DNA from: Cryptosporangium arvum DSM 44712
GTDB lineage: Bacteria; Actinomycetota; Actinomycetes; Mycobacteriales; Cryptosporangiaceae
Length of the DNA stretch: 64,000 nucleotides
NCBI RefSeq assembly: GCF_000585375.1
Contig: NZ_KK073874.1
Coordinates: forward strand, 6,106,894 to 6,170,893
Direction of reading: 5' to 3'
Below the pieces are notes generated by a model, which saw nothing but the letters and a program-made list of their open reading frames with translations, was not told the origin of the DNA and searched no databases. Numbering within the stretch: position 1 is the stretch's first letter; every line of letters begins with the position of its first letter. A program made the translations under genes and the position numbers. Positions 33,057-41,423 of the stretch are shown here, piece by piece.

Positions 33057-34570
33057 GACCTGTCTCCCGGAACACGTCGGATGAAGCAGAGTCGGGTGAG
33101 TTCGTCCTCGTCGAAGTCCGCCCCCACGGGTGCCGCGACCGTGGTGCGGCCTTCGACGACGACCTGGATCCGGTCGCAGAACGCGAGCTCGGCGAGCTCG
33201 GAGGAGATGTAGAGGACCCCGACGCCGCCGTCGGCGACGCGGCGCACCAGGGTCTGGAAGTCGCGGCGGGCGCCGACGTCGACCCCGCGGGTGGGCTCGT
33301 CGAGCAGCAGCAGCCGCAGGCCGTCGGTGAGAACGCGGGCCAGCACGACCTTCTGCTGGTTGCCGCCGCTCAGCGCGGTGATCGGGTCCTTGAGCGACGC
33401 CGCTTTGAGCCTGAGGTCACCGGTGGCCTCGGCGGCCGCGCGCTCGTACGCGCGCGGAGCGGAGATCCAGCCGCCCGGGCCGCGGCCCAGGCGCCGGAAC
33501 CGCGACGCCGAGGCGTTGAAGACGATGTCGCGGGCCGGGAACAGCGCGTGGGCGGCGCGCTCCTCCGGTACCAGCGCGACGCCGCGCCGGACCGCGTCGG
33601 CGGCGTTGCGGGGGCGGTACGGCGCGCCGTCGAGCGTGACCGTGCCGCCGACGATCCGGCGCAGCCCCATCAGGGCCTCGACGATCTCGGTGCGCCCGGC
33701 GCCGACCAGCCCGGCCAGCCCGACGATCTCCCCCGGCGCGATCCGCAGGTCGACGTCGGCCACCGCCGTCTGCAACCGGAGCCCCCGGACGTCCAGGAGC
33801 GACCCGGACGCGGGTTCCCGGTGCGTGACCTCGACCGGGCCGTCCTTGGGCGCACCGCTGGGCGCGATCAGCTGGGCGAGCTGGTTCTCGTCCAGCCCTG
33901 CGGTGGGCCCCGAACTCACGACGACGCCGTTGCGCAGGACCGTGGCGTCGGTGCAGAGCTCGCTGACCTCGCCCAGCCGGTGGCTGACGAACACCACGGC
34001 GGCCCCCTCCGCCGCCCGGCGCCGCACGATCCGGAACAGGCCGGCCACCTCGTGCGGCCCGAGTGAGGCCGTCGGCTCGTCCAGGAGCACGAGCCGCGCG
34101 TCCCCGGCCAGCGACCGGGCCAGCGACACCGCGGTCTGCAGCGCCGGAGCCAGCGACCGCATCTCGGCGGAGAGCGGGACGTCGATCTCCCACTCGTCGA
34201 AGAGCTCCCGGTAGGCCTTCTCCGACGCGCCCGGCCGGAACCGCTCGCCGAGCGCGAGGTTCTGCCGGACCGACAGCGCCGGCACGACCGCCAGCTCCTG
34301 GTGGGCGACGCGGATCCCGGCCCGCATCGCGTCCCGGGGGCTGCGCGGCGCGTACGGTTCGCCGTCCAGCTCGATCCGGCCGCCGGTCGGGGTGGTCAGG
34401 CCGGCGACGATCTTGATCAGCGTCGATTTGCCCGCCCCGTTGGCGCCGAGCAGCCCGTGCACCTGGCCGCGCTCGAGGCGCAGGTCCACCCCGGCCAGGG
34501 CGCGGGTGGGCCCGTAGTCCATCACCACGCCGGTCGCGGTGAACGTGGCAGTGCCGGACGTCGTCGTCAC
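33053..34570 (-). CDS. Sugar ABC transporter ATP-binding protein (RbsA-like, two ABC domains)
   Basis: GTG at 34570, 505 residues. The first ATPase half has GANGAGKSTLIKIVAGLTTP, SLARSLAGDARLVLLDEPTAS and VFVSHRLGEV. The second has the degenerate Walker A GLVGAGRTEIVEALMG, ALSGGNQQKVVLARVL and LLLLDEPTRGVDVGAR. This pattern is standard for RbsA/XylG-type import ATPases. It starts 15 bases after the binding-protein gene. Supplies energy for uptake. Confidence 0.94.
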   Translation of the reverse strand: MTTTSGTATFTATGVVMDYGPTRALAGVDLRLERGQVHGLLGANGAGKSTLIKIVAGLTTPTGGRIELDGEPYAPRSPRDAMRAGIRVAHQELAVVPALSVRQNLALGERFRPGASEKAYRELFDEWEIDVPLSAEMRSLAPALQTAVSLARSLAGDARLVLLDEPTASLGPHEVAGLFRIVRRRAAEGAAVVFVSHRLGEVSELCTDATVLRNGVVVSSGPTAGLDENQLAQLIAPSGAPKDGPVEVTHREPASGSLLDVRGLRLQTAVADVDLRIAPGEIVGLAGLVGAGRTEIVEALMGLRRIVGGTVTLDGAPYRPRNAADAVRRGVALVPEERAAHALFPARDIVFNASASRFRRLGRGPGGWISAPRAYERAAAEATGDLRLKAASLKDPITALSGGNQQKVVLARVLTDGLRLLLLDEPTRGVDVGARRDFQTLVRRVADGGVGVLYISSELAELAFCDRIQVVVEGRTTVAAPVGADFDEDELTRLCFIRRVPGDRS

Positions 34571-34585
34571 TCCGAGCCGCTCCCC

Positions 34586-35569
34586 TCAGGCGCCGAGGTC
34601 GGGGGTCTCGGACAGGTACTTGTCGATGTTGTCCGGCGTCAGCAGGACCGACGGTGCGGGCACGGTCTTCGTCTTCCACCCGTCCTTGCCGTCGCGGTAC
34701 TCCTTGATCAGGTCGGCGAGCTGCTGGCCGGCTTCCTCGACCTGGATCCAGAGGACGGCGCTCATCGTCCCGGCCTTCAGCGCCTCGACGGCCGGCTTGG
34801 AGACGTCCCAGGTGTAGAGCTCGTAGGGCCCGCGCTTGAGCTGCTGCTCGGCGGCGACGGCACCGAGCGCGGCCTCGGAGAAGCAGGGCCAGATCACCAG
34901 GTTCGTGCCCGGCGTCTCCTTGTACTTCTGCAGCCAGCCCGACGTCGCCTGCTGGGCGGACTGCTGGCCGCCGGGGATCTTGACCTCCTGGCGGGTGACG
35001 TTCACCTGCGGCAGGTCCTTCAGCTTCGCGTCGAGGTCGTCGGCGCGGGCGCGGCAGGGGGCGCCGGGGGTGTACCGCAGCTCCAGCAGCTCGACCTTCT
35101 CCATGCCCTTGAGCTTCTCGATCAGCGGGTCGTTGACCGCGGCCGCGTTGACCAGCTCGACCGCACCGGCCATCGTGCCGCCGGCCTCGCCACCGGAGCT
35201 GGAGAAGACCGGGATGTCGGCGGCCTTCGCGGCCGCCAGCCCGGCGGTGAGCTGGTCGGGCGTGTAGGTCTGGACGACGATCGCGTCCACCTTGCGCTGA
35301 ACCAGGTTCTGGATCGCGGTGATGGCCTCGGCGGGGTTGCCGTTGCTGTTGACCTCGACGGTCTTCCACCCGAGCTTCTTCATCGCGTCCTGGGCGGCCT
35401 TGCGCTCACGGTTGGCCGTGATCTGCGTGGCGTCCAGCGCGACCACACCGACGGTGAACTCGTCGTCCCCGCCGCCGCTGCCGTTCGCGCGGTTGCACGC
35501 GGCCAGCGAGGTGGCGAGTAAGACGGCGCTCGCGCCGGCCAGTAGGCGTCTAGTAAGCGTCGTTGCCAA
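34586..35569 (-). CDS. Periplasmic-type sugar-binding lipoprotein of the ABC importer
   Basis: TTG start at 35569, with AGGAGG five bases upstream on the minus strand; 327 residues. The lipoprotein signal RRLLAGASAVLLATSLAAC has a lipobox Cys. A type I periplasmic-binding fold follows (FTVGVVALDATQITANRER, VDAIVVQTYTPDQLTAGL, AADIPVFSSSGG). It delivers the ligand to the RbsC/RbsA pair. The ligand is expected to be a sugar or polyol. The gap of 76 bases before it holds its promoter and an inverted repeat. Confidence 0.92.
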   Translation of the reverse strand: MATTLTRRLLAGASAVLLATSLAACNRANGSGGGDDEFTVGVVALDATQITANRERKAAQDAMKKLGWKTVEVNSNGNPAEAITAIQNLVQRKVDAIVVQTYTPDQLTAGLAAAKAADIPVFSSSGGEAGGTMAGAVELVNAAAVNDPLIEKLKGMEKVELLELRYTPGAPCRARADDLDAKLKDLPQVNVTRQEVKIPGGQQSAQQATSGWLQKYKETPGTNLVIWPCFSEAALGAVAAEQQLKRGPYELYTWDVSKPAVEALKAGTMSAVLWIQVEEAGQQLADLIKEYRDGKDGWKTKTVPAPSVLLTPDNIDKYLSETPDLGA

Positions 35570-35587
35570 CGGGACCTCCTGGTGTAC

Positions 35588-35608
35588 CCACTGTCTTATT
35601 CCGAGTGG
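35588..35608. promoter_or_regulatory. Inverted repeat CCACT-N11-AGTGG upstream of the importer operon
   Basis: CCACT at 35588-35592 and AGTGG at 35604-35608 straddle an AT-rich TGTCTTATTCC between the IclR gene and the binding-lipoprotein gene. It is 19-39 bases before the TTG start, so it overlaps the likely promoter. Related CACT/AGTG half-sites occur upstream of the IclR gene and before the transketolase genes. Confidence 0.4.
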
Positions 35609-35645
35609 ATGGACACATGACAGCAGGATGAGACTTAGGAGTCAA

Positions 35646-36479
35646 TCAAACGGCGGAGATTCCATTGGATCGGCCGTGCTTGGGCACTGGCCAGCCCGTC
35701 TCCCGGTAGCCGAGGTCGAACGACGTGCGCCGGGCCGCCTCCATCACCCGCTCGGGCAGCGTCAGCTCGGGGTTGAGCACGGACTCGGCGATGCCGCTGA
35801 CCGAGAGCGCCCCGATCAGGCGGCGGCGGTAGTCGAAGACCGGCGCGCCGATGGCCGCGATGCCCGGCGTGATGTTGCGGTCGGAGATCGAGTAGCCGCG
35901 CTCCCGGATGCGGCGCAGCTCGTCCTCGACGTCCTTCACGCCGGGCGGCGCGGGCAGGTTGAACCGCTCCAGGCCGTGCTCGGCCGCGTGCACCAGCCAC
36001 TCCCGGTGCAGCTCCTCGTCCGACCAGGCCAGCACCGACATCGGGCCCGCCCCGGCGTGCAGCGGCATCGAGCCGCCGAGCACCAGCGCGATGCTCTGCA
36101 CCTGACGGCCCTCGATGCGTTCGATGCAGACCGCGCGCAGGCCGCGCGGCACGATGAGGAAGACGGTCTCGCCGGTGGCCTCGGCGAGGTCCTCCATGTG
36201 CGGCCAGGCGGCCCGGCGCACGTCCATGCGCTGCACGGCGCTGGAGCCGAGCCGGAACAGGTGCAGGCCGATGCTCCACTGCCCGCGGGCGCCGGCCGGT
36301 TCGACCCAGCCGAGTTCGTGGAGCTGGCGCAGCATCCGGTGCACGCTGCTGCGCGGCTCGTCGAGGAGATCGGCCAGCTCGGCGGCGGTGGCCTGCTCGC
36401 GGGCGGCGAGCACCTCCAGCAGCGCGGAGACCTTGCCGAGGACGCTGACGCCTTCCGCAGGCGCGGTGTTCTTGGGCAT
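35646..36479 (-). CDS. IclR-family transcriptional regulator
   Basis: ATG at 36479, 277 residues. The IclR winged helix is ATAAELADLLDEPRSSVHRMLRQLHELGWVEP, and the effector domain holds GLRAVCIERIEGRQ, PLHAGAGPMSVLAW and the RRLIGALSVSGIA C-terminal block. The protein is the only regulator in the 13-gene catabolic run, and binding sites near it fit autoregulation. The effector is probably a pathway sugar, acid or phosphate. Upstream gap of 63 bases contains a long palindrome. Confidence 0.92.
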   Translation of the reverse strand: MPKNTAPAEGVSVLGKVSALLEVLAAREQATAAELADLLDEPRSSVHRMLRQLHELGWVEPAGARGQWSIGLHLFRLGSSAVQRMDVRRAAWPHMEDLAEATGETVFLIVPRGLRAVCIERIEGRQVQSIALVLGGSMPLHAGAGPMSVLAWSDEELHREWLVHAAEHGLERFNLPAPPGVKDVEDELRRIRERGYSISDRNITPGIAAIGAPVFDYRRRLIGALSVSGIAESVLNPELTLPERVMEAARRTSFDLGYRETGWPVPKHGRSNGISAV

Positions 36480-36515
36480 GCCGGATTTTCGGGTGGTGCA
36501 CCCTCCGCTGTCAAT

Positions 36516-36535
36516 CAGTGGACCGTCGTCCACTG
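36516..36535. promoter_or_regulatory. Palindrome CAGTGGAC-N4-GTCCACTG, candidate IclR operator
   Basis: An 8-base arm palindrome (CAGTGGAC at 36516-36523 and GTCCACTG at 36528-36535) lies 37-56 bases before the IclR start. It is near the stop of the SDR gene (36543), so it lies between two genes of the run. Position and symmetry fit autoregulation by IclR, perhaps with an internal promoter. Confidence 0.55.
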
Positions 36536-36542
36536 GTTTGGC

Positions 36543-37301
36543 TCACTCGTCCAATCGGTGAAACGTGCCGTCGATGACGAAGCCGCCGTCGACCGGCAGC
36601 ACGACGCCGGTGACGAACGACGCGTCCGGAGAGACCAGGAACGAGACCGCCGCCGCCACCTCGGCGGCCCGGCCGAGACGGCCGAGCGGCGTGTGCTGCA
36701 GCAGCAGCTGCTCGTCGAGGACACCGGCGGCGAGCCCGGTGCGGGTCATCGTCGTGTCCATGTAGCCCGGGGCCACCGCGTTGACCCGGATCCCCCGCCG
36801 CCCCCACTCCGCGGCCAGTTCCCTGGTCATGCCGACGATGCCGGTCTTGGTCGCGGTGTAGCCCAGGCGCAGGTTCAGGCCCAGCGACGAGCCGACCGAG
36901 GCCAGGTTGACGATCGACGGGTTCGGGCTCGCCAGCAGGTGCGGGTAGACCGCCCGGGAGCAGCGCATCGTCCCGCCCATGTTGACGTCGAGCTCGCGGA
37001 TCCAGGCCGCGGTGTCGATGTCCTGCGACGCCGAGCGGACGACCACGCCGGCGTTGTTGACGAGCACGTCGATCCGGCCGAGCTCGGCGTGCACCGTCCG
37101 CACGGCCTCCGCGACGCCGGCGTCGTCGGTCACGTCGATGCCGATGCCGATCGCGTGCTCGATCGTGCCCGCGGTCTCGGCGGCCAGGTCGGCCAGCACG
37201 TCGGCGATCACCACGGCGTAGCCGTCGGCGGCCAACCGGGTCGCGATCGCCTCCCCCAGCCCGCGGGCGCCTCCCGTGACGACGGCGACGGGGCGCGTCA
37301 T
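36543..37301 (-). CDS. SDR-family oxidoreductase of the sugar catabolic cluster
   Basis: ATG at 37301 (ATGA overlap with the transketolase C subunit), 252 residues. SDR motifs: VAVVTGGARGLGEAIATRL, DVLVNNAGVV, SIVNLASVGSS and YTATKTGIVGMTREL with the YxxxK pair. Acid residues after beta-2 (IADVLAD) suggest NAD preference. Related enzymes oxidise polyols or sugars such as threitol, erythrulose or apiitol type substrates. It stands immediately next to the split transketolase and is probably one of its upstream steps. Confidence 0.9.
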   Translation of the reverse strand: MTRPVAVVTGGARGLGEAIATRLAADGYAVVIADVLADLAAETAGTIEHAIGIGIDVTDDAGVAEAVRTVHAELGRIDVLVNNAGVVVRSASQDIDTAAWIRELDVNMGGTMRCSRAVYPHLLASPNPSIVNLASVGSSLGLNLRLGYTATKTGIVGMTRELAAEWGRRGIRVNAVAPGYMDTTMTRTGLAAGVLDEQLLLQHTPLGRLGRAAEVAAAVSFLVSPDASFVTGVVLPVDGGFVIDGTFHRLDE

Positions 37302-38323
37302 CGGGTGCTCCGGCGGGCGATCCACTCCTGGGCCTCCAACGCGATTCCCGGGGCGTCCAGCCGGTAGTGCTGGTAGAGGTGTGTCGGCGGACCGATGAGT
37401 GAGTATTCGTCACGGATGCCGTGCCGGTGCAGCGGCACGCCGACGCCCTCCTCGGTGAGCACCTCGGCCACCGCGCCACCGAGGCCACCGAGCACGTTGT
37501 GCTCCTCGACGGTCATCAGCAGCCGGGATCCCGCGGCGGCGGTCAGGATCGCGTCGCGGTCGATCGGCTTGATCGTGTGCAGGTCGACGACGCCCACGTC
37601 GACGCCGTCCGCGCGGAGCGCCGCGGCGGCCGCCAGCGTCGCGTGCAGCGTCGTTCCGCCGCTGATCAGCGTCAGGTCGGAGCCGGTCGAGTGGACGATC
37701 GCCGTCCCCGGCTCGAACACCGCGTCCTCGTCGTACACCTGCGGTTCGCGGCCGCGGCCCATCCGGAAGTAGACCGGGAGCGGATGGTCCGCGTACGCCC
37801 GCAGCGCCTTCCCCAGCTGCACCGGGTCGGCCGGCGCGACGACGGTCATGTTCGCGATCGAGCGCATGATCGCGATGTCCTCGGTGGCGTGGTGCGACGT
37901 GCCGTAGAAGCCGAACGTGATGCCGGCGTGGTGCCCGATCAGGCGTACCGGCAGCTCGGTGTAGGCGAGGTCGGTGCGGATCTGCTCGCAGCAGAGCAGG
38001 GCCAGGAACGACGAGAACGCGGCGACGTACGGCCGGATACCGGTGGTGGCCAGGCCGGCGGCGACCGACACCATGTTCTGCTCGCTGATCCCCATCTGCA
38101 GGAACCGGTCGGGGTGCTGCTCGCGGAAGGCCCACAGGCCGTTGGAGAACGCGAGGTCCGGCGTCAGCACGACGACCGGCTGGTCAGCGGCCAGCTCGCC
38201 GAGGTCGCGACCGAGGCGCAGCAGTCCGTTGGAGCTGGTCAGCATGCTGGGGATGTGCCAGCTGCCGGTGGTCATCGGCGTACCGTCGGGGCCACGGGGC
38301 ACCAGCCGCTCGGCGATGTTCAT
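37298..38323 (-). CDS. Transketolase C-terminal subunit (pyrimidine-binding and C-terminal domains)
   Basis: ATG at 38323 (ATGA overlap with the N subunit), 341 residues. RFLQMGISEQNMVSVAAGLA carries the pyrimidine-site Glu; GITFGFYGTSHHATEDIAIMRS, ADPVQLGKALRAY and MTVEEHNVLGGLGGAV are the remaining DXS/TK-type blocks. Split transketolases of this kind transfer two-carbon ketol units and occur in specialised sugar pathways as well as general pentose metabolism. The N-terminal half is encoded next door, so the active site forms between subunits. Confidence 0.92.
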   Translation of the reverse strand: MNIAERLVPRGPDGTPMTTGSWHIPSMLTSSNGLLRLGRDLGELAADQPVVVLTPDLAFSNGLWAFREQHPDRFLQMGISEQNMVSVAAGLATTGIRPYVAAFSSFLALLCCEQIRTDLAYTELPVRLIGHHAGITFGFYGTSHHATEDIAIMRSIANMTVVAPADPVQLGKALRAYADHPLPVYFRMGRGREPQVYDEDAVFEPGTAIVHSTGSDLTLISGGTTLHATLAAAAALRADGVDVGVVDLHTIKPIDRDAILTAAAGSRLLMTVEEHNVLGGLGGAVAEVLTEEGVGVPLHRHGIRDEYSLIGPPTHLYQHYRLDAPGIALEAQEWIARRSTR

Positions 38324-39159
38324 CGGCTCTCCTCCAGTTCGGCGTAGACCGCCGCCTCGTCCTCCGGCGCGAGCCACCCGAGGTGCCACCCGAAGTCACG
38401 CTCCATGAACCCGACGCCCTTGCCCTTGACCGTGTGCGCGATGACGACCGCGGGCCGGGTGCGCCCGGCGTCGTCGCGCAGGCGCCGGAACGTCGACACG
38501 ACCGCGGCGACGTCGTGCCCGTCGATCTCGTGCACGTCCCAGCCGAACGCGCGCCAGCGGTCGGCCAGCGGCTCGATCGTGACGACGTCGTCGACCTTGC
38601 CGTCCAGGCTGTAGCCGTTGCGGTCGACGACCGCGACCAGCCCGGAGACGCCGTAGTGGCCGGCGACGCCCGCGGCCTCCCAGATCTGGCCCTCGTGCTG
38701 CTCACCGTCGCCGAGCAGGACCCAGGTGAGGAAGTTCCGGCCGGTCTGCCGGGCGCCGAGCGCCATGCCCAGCCCGACCGACAGGTTGTGCCCGAGCGAG
38801 CCCGAGCTGAAGTCGATGCCGGGCACCTTCGTCATGTCGGGGTGGTCGCCGAGCGGGTTGCCCAGGCGCGTGTACCCGTCGAGCACCGCGCGGTCGAGGT
38901 AGCCGAGGTCGGCCAGGACCGGGTAGACGCCGACCGCCGCGTGCCCCTTGCCCATCAGGAACCGGTCGCGATCGGGGTGGCGCGGTTCGCCCGGCACCAG
39001 CCGCAGCGTGTCGTAGTACAGGGCGGCGAGGATCTCCGCGCAGGAGAACGTGGACGAGTAGTGCCCGGTCTTGGCGATCGAGATCAGCCGCACCGTCTCG
39101 GTCCGGATGAAGTGGGCCCGCTCGCGGACGCGATCGAGCACCGCCTGGTCTAAATCCAC
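38320..39159 (-). CDS. Transketolase N-terminal (thiamine diphosphate-binding) subunit
   Basis: GTG at 39159, 279 residues, first gene of the minus-strand run. Substrate/TPP His positions are in KTGHYSSTFSCAEILAALYY and GKGHAAVGVYPVLADLG. The TPP/Mg motif is LLGDGEQHEGQIWEAAGVAG through VDRNGYSLDG (GDG-x26-N). AHTVKGKGVGFMERD is the conserved HTxKGxG loop. Works with the next gene product as one enzyme. Divergent from a GldA-like dehydrogenase gene. Confidence 0.92.
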   Translation of the reverse strand: MDLDQAVLDRVRERAHFIRTETVRLISIAKTGHYSSTFSCAEILAALYYDTLRLVPGEPRHPDRDRFLMGKGHAAVGVYPVLADLGYLDRAVLDGYTRLGNPLGDHPDMTKVPGIDFSSGSLGHNLSVGLGMALGARQTGRNFLTWVLLGDGEQHEGQIWEAAGVAGHYGVSGLVAVVDRNGYSLDGKVDDVVTIEPLADRWRAFGWDVHEIDGHDVAAVVSTFRRLRDDAGRTRPAVVIAHTVKGKGVGFMERDFGWHLGWLAPEDEAAVYAELEESR

Positions 39160-39184
39160 GTAACCTCCCCAGTCGGGTTCACGC

Positions 39185-39214
39185 TCACTGAATGGAACAC
39201 GATTCGCTGAGTGA
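39185..39214. promoter_or_regulatory. Inverted repeat TCACT-N20-AGTGA between transketolase and GldA-like genes
   Basis: TCACT at 39185-39189 and AGTGA at 39210-39214 lie in the 93-base divergent promoter gap. The arms resemble the CACT/AGTG half-sites at 35588 and 36516, though the spacing differs. It is therefore only a suggestive regulator site. Confidence 0.3.
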
Positions 39215-39252
39215 TAGCAACAGATCCTGTGAGCAGATTAGAGTCCGGCCAC

Positions 39253-40308
39253 ATGAGTGAATCCACGCTGCGTGTCTTCGGTGCGCCCCATCGCTACGTG
39301 CAGGGGCCCGGCGCGCTCGACGAGCTCGCCGCGCGGGTCGCGGGCCTCGGTCCGCGGGCCGTGCTGATCGTCGACGCCGGGGTCTCGGCGTTCCTGGCGC
39401 CCCGGCTCTCCGGCGACCAGTACCTGGAGGTCGACCTCGAGGTCACGCACGCGGCGATCGAGGCGACGCTCGCCCGGGTCACCGCCGGCCCGGCGGTCGT
39501 CGTCGGCGTGGGTGGCGGCAAGGCCATCGACCTCGCCCGGGCGGTCGCCTGGCGGCGCGGCGACCCGCTGGTGACGGTGCCGACCGTGGCGTCGAACGAC
39601 AGCCCGGCCGCGATGGCGGTGGCGGTCTACGACGACGAGCACCGGATGGTCGAGGTCGTCCAGACCGGACGCAACCCCGAGCTCGTGCTCGTCGACACCG
39701 CGGTGATCGCCCGCGCCCCGGTGCGGCTGCTGGCGGCCGGCATCGGCGACGCGGTGGCGAAGAAGTTCGAGGCGCGCTCGTGCCGGGCCGTCGGGGGCAC
39801 CAACCAGCACGGCACGCGCGGGCTGCGGCTGGCGGCCGCGATCGCCGACGCGTGTTACGAGACCCTGCGCACGTCGGCGGTCGCGGGGCTGGCCGCCGCC
39901 CGGCGCGGTGAGCCCGACGCCGCGTTCGAGGACATGGTCGAGGCGACGATCCTGCTCTCGGGCCTGGCGTTCGAGAACGGCGGGCTGTCGATCGCGCACT
40001 CGTTCGTCCGGGGGTTGCAGGCCGTGCGCGGGGCCCGGGAGGCGCTGCACGGGGAACACGTCGGGTACGGGCTGCTCGTGCAGCTGGCGCTGGAGGGCGG
40101 CGAGCGGGCGGAACTCACCGGGTTCCTGGAGGCGGTGGGCTTACCGGTGAGGCTGGCGCAGCTGGGTCTGCCCGACCCGACCGACGACGAGCGGCGCGAA
40201 CTCGCCGAGCGGTGCGTGGCCGGCCCGCACCGGCACAAGACGCCCGCGGTCGTCGACGTGCCCGCGATCCTGGCCGCGATCGACGTGGTCGAGGGTCGGG
40301 GCCAGTAG
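39253..40308 (+). CDS. GldA-like iron/zinc-containing glycerol dehydrogenase family protein
   Basis: ATG at 39253, 351 residues. NAD-binding GVGGGKAIDLARAVAWR (GGGKxxD) and VPTVASNDSPAAMAVAVY match glycerol dehydrogenases. The metal ligands Asp and two His are in GIGDAVAKKFEAR, LSIAHSFVRGLQA and LHGEHVGYGLLVQL. The family oxidises glycerol or reduces dihydroxyacetone-type carbonyls with NAD(H); some relatives act on other sugars. Divergent from the transketolase pair, so likely part of the same regulon; it may channel a triose or act on the sugar itself. Confidence 0.9.
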   Translation: MSESTLRVFGAPHRYVQGPGALDELAARVAGLGPRAVLIVDAGVSAFLAPRLSGDQYLEVDLEVTHAAIEATLARVTAGPAVVVGVGGGKAIDLARAVAWRRGDPLVTVPTVASNDSPAAMAVAVYDDEHRMVEVVQTGRNPELVLVDTAVIARAPVRLLAAGIGDAVAKKFEARSCRAVGGTNQHGTRGLRLAAAIADACYETLRTSAVAGLAAARRGEPDAAFEDMVEATILLSGLAFENGGLSIAHSFVRGLQAVRGAREALHGEHVGYGLLVQLALEGGERAELTGFLEAVGLPVRLAQLGLPDPTDDERRELAERCVAGPHRHKTPAVVDVPAILAAIDVVEGRGQ

Positions 40309-40341
40309 GTTGGCCCTCGACGTCCGCGGGAGAAAGCAGGC

Positions 40342-40848
40342 ATGCCGATGACCGAGCCGCGGCTCCTCCACCCCGGCCTCACCTGGGAGGAGCAGGTCGA
40401 CCTGGTGTTCCGCACGAACCGGCGCACGGTCACCGAGGCCGACCTGGTGCAGTTCGTGACCTGGTCGGGCTTCGTCGAGCCGCTCTTCTACGACGCGGAG
40501 CACGCACGGAGCGCCGGCTACAGCGGGCGGCTCGTGCCCGGCGGGCTCGTCTACAGCATCGCCGAGGGCCTGGTCATGATCTCGGGCTCGATCACCGGCA
40601 CCGGGCTGGCGTTCCTCGGCATGGAGCTCACCGTCAAGGGGCCGACGTTCGTCGGGGACACGCTCTACGCGGTCGTCACGACGCTGGAGGCCCGCCCGTC
40701 GAGCAAACCGGGCCGTGGGGTCGTGCGTACCGAGGTCAGCGTGCGCAACCAGCGCGACGAGGAGGTGCTGGTCTACACCCCGGTACGCCTCATCCGCGGC
40801 CACGACTACGCCGAGCCGCGGCCGGACCGGGCCGACCCGGCCGAATGA
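40342..40848 (+). CDS. MaoC-like hot-dog dehydratase/thioesterase domain protein
   Basis: ATG at 40342, 168 residues. The pattern RTVTEADLVQFVTWSG, VEPLFYDAEHARSAGYSGRLVPGGLVYSIAEGL is that of MaoC/NodN hot-dog proteins, with the D-x4-H hydratase dyad (DAEHAR in a shortened form) and the GRLVPG loop. MaoC enzymes hydrate trans-enoyl-CoAs. It follows the GldA-like gene by 33 bases and shares an ATGA overlap with the HD-domain gene. Confidence 0.82.
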   Translation: MPMTEPRLLHPGLTWEEQVDLVFRTNRRTVTEADLVQFVTWSGFVEPLFYDAEHARSAGYSGRLVPGGLVYSIAEGLVMISGSITGTGLAFLGMELTVKGPTFVGDTLYAVVTTLEARPSSKPGRGVVRTEVSVRNQRDEEVLVYTPVRLIRGHDYAEPRPDRADPAE

Positions 40849-41423
40849 GCGGGCTGCCGACCGACGACGAGATCGAGGCGCTGCATCGCCGGTACGCGCC
40901 GAGCGAGGCGGACTTCGCGCTGGTCCACACGCACTGCCGCATCGTCCGCGACCTCGCGCTCGGGCTGCTGGCCGAGCACCCCCGGCCGGTCGACGCCGAG
41001 CTGGTGCGGGTCGGCGCGCTCGTGCACGACCTCGGCGTGTACCGCCTCGGCGGCGCTCCCTATCTGCGGCACGGCGTCGAGGGCTACGCGCTCCTGCGCG
41101 GGCTGGGCTGGCCGGAGCGGATCGCGCGGTTCTGCTCGCACCACACCGGAGTGGGCCTCACCCGCGCCGACGTCGTCGACCGGCGGCTCCCGCTGCCGGT
41201 CGACGACTACCTGGCCGAGACGCCCGAGGAGGAGCTGGTCATGTACGCCGACAAGTTCCACAGCAAGCTCGACCCCCCGGTCTTCGTCTCGGCCGGGACC
41301 TATCGCACGATCGTGGCCGGCTTCGGCCCCGACAAGGCCGACCGCTTCGACGCCCTGCGCCGGGCCTACGGCGACCCCGACCTCGGGCCGCTCTCGGCGG
41401 CCACCGGCCACCCGATCACCTGA
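40845..41423 (+). CDS. HD-domain phosphohydrolase
   Basis: ATG at 40845 overlapping the MaoC stop (ATGA), 192 residues. The HD signature is seen as HTHCRIVRDLALGLLAE, VRVGALVHDLGVYRL (the HD pair) and ARFCSHHTGVGL with later YADKFHSKLDPP (the D). HD proteins hydrolyse phosphate esters, including nucleotides, and some are hydratases or lipid phosphatases. Tight coupling to a MaoC protein is unusual. The 3' end overlaps the convergent hydrolase-GNAT gene by 8 bases. Confidence 0.83.
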   Translation: MSGLPTDDEIEALHRRYAPSEADFALVHTHCRIVRDLALGLLAEHPRPVDAELVRVGALVHDLGVYRLGGAPYLRHGVEGYALLRGLGWPERIARFCSHHTGVGLTRADVVDRRLPLPVDDYLAETPEEELVMYADKFHSKLDPPVFVSAGTYRTIVAGFGPDKADRFDALRRAYGDPDLGPLSAATGHPIT

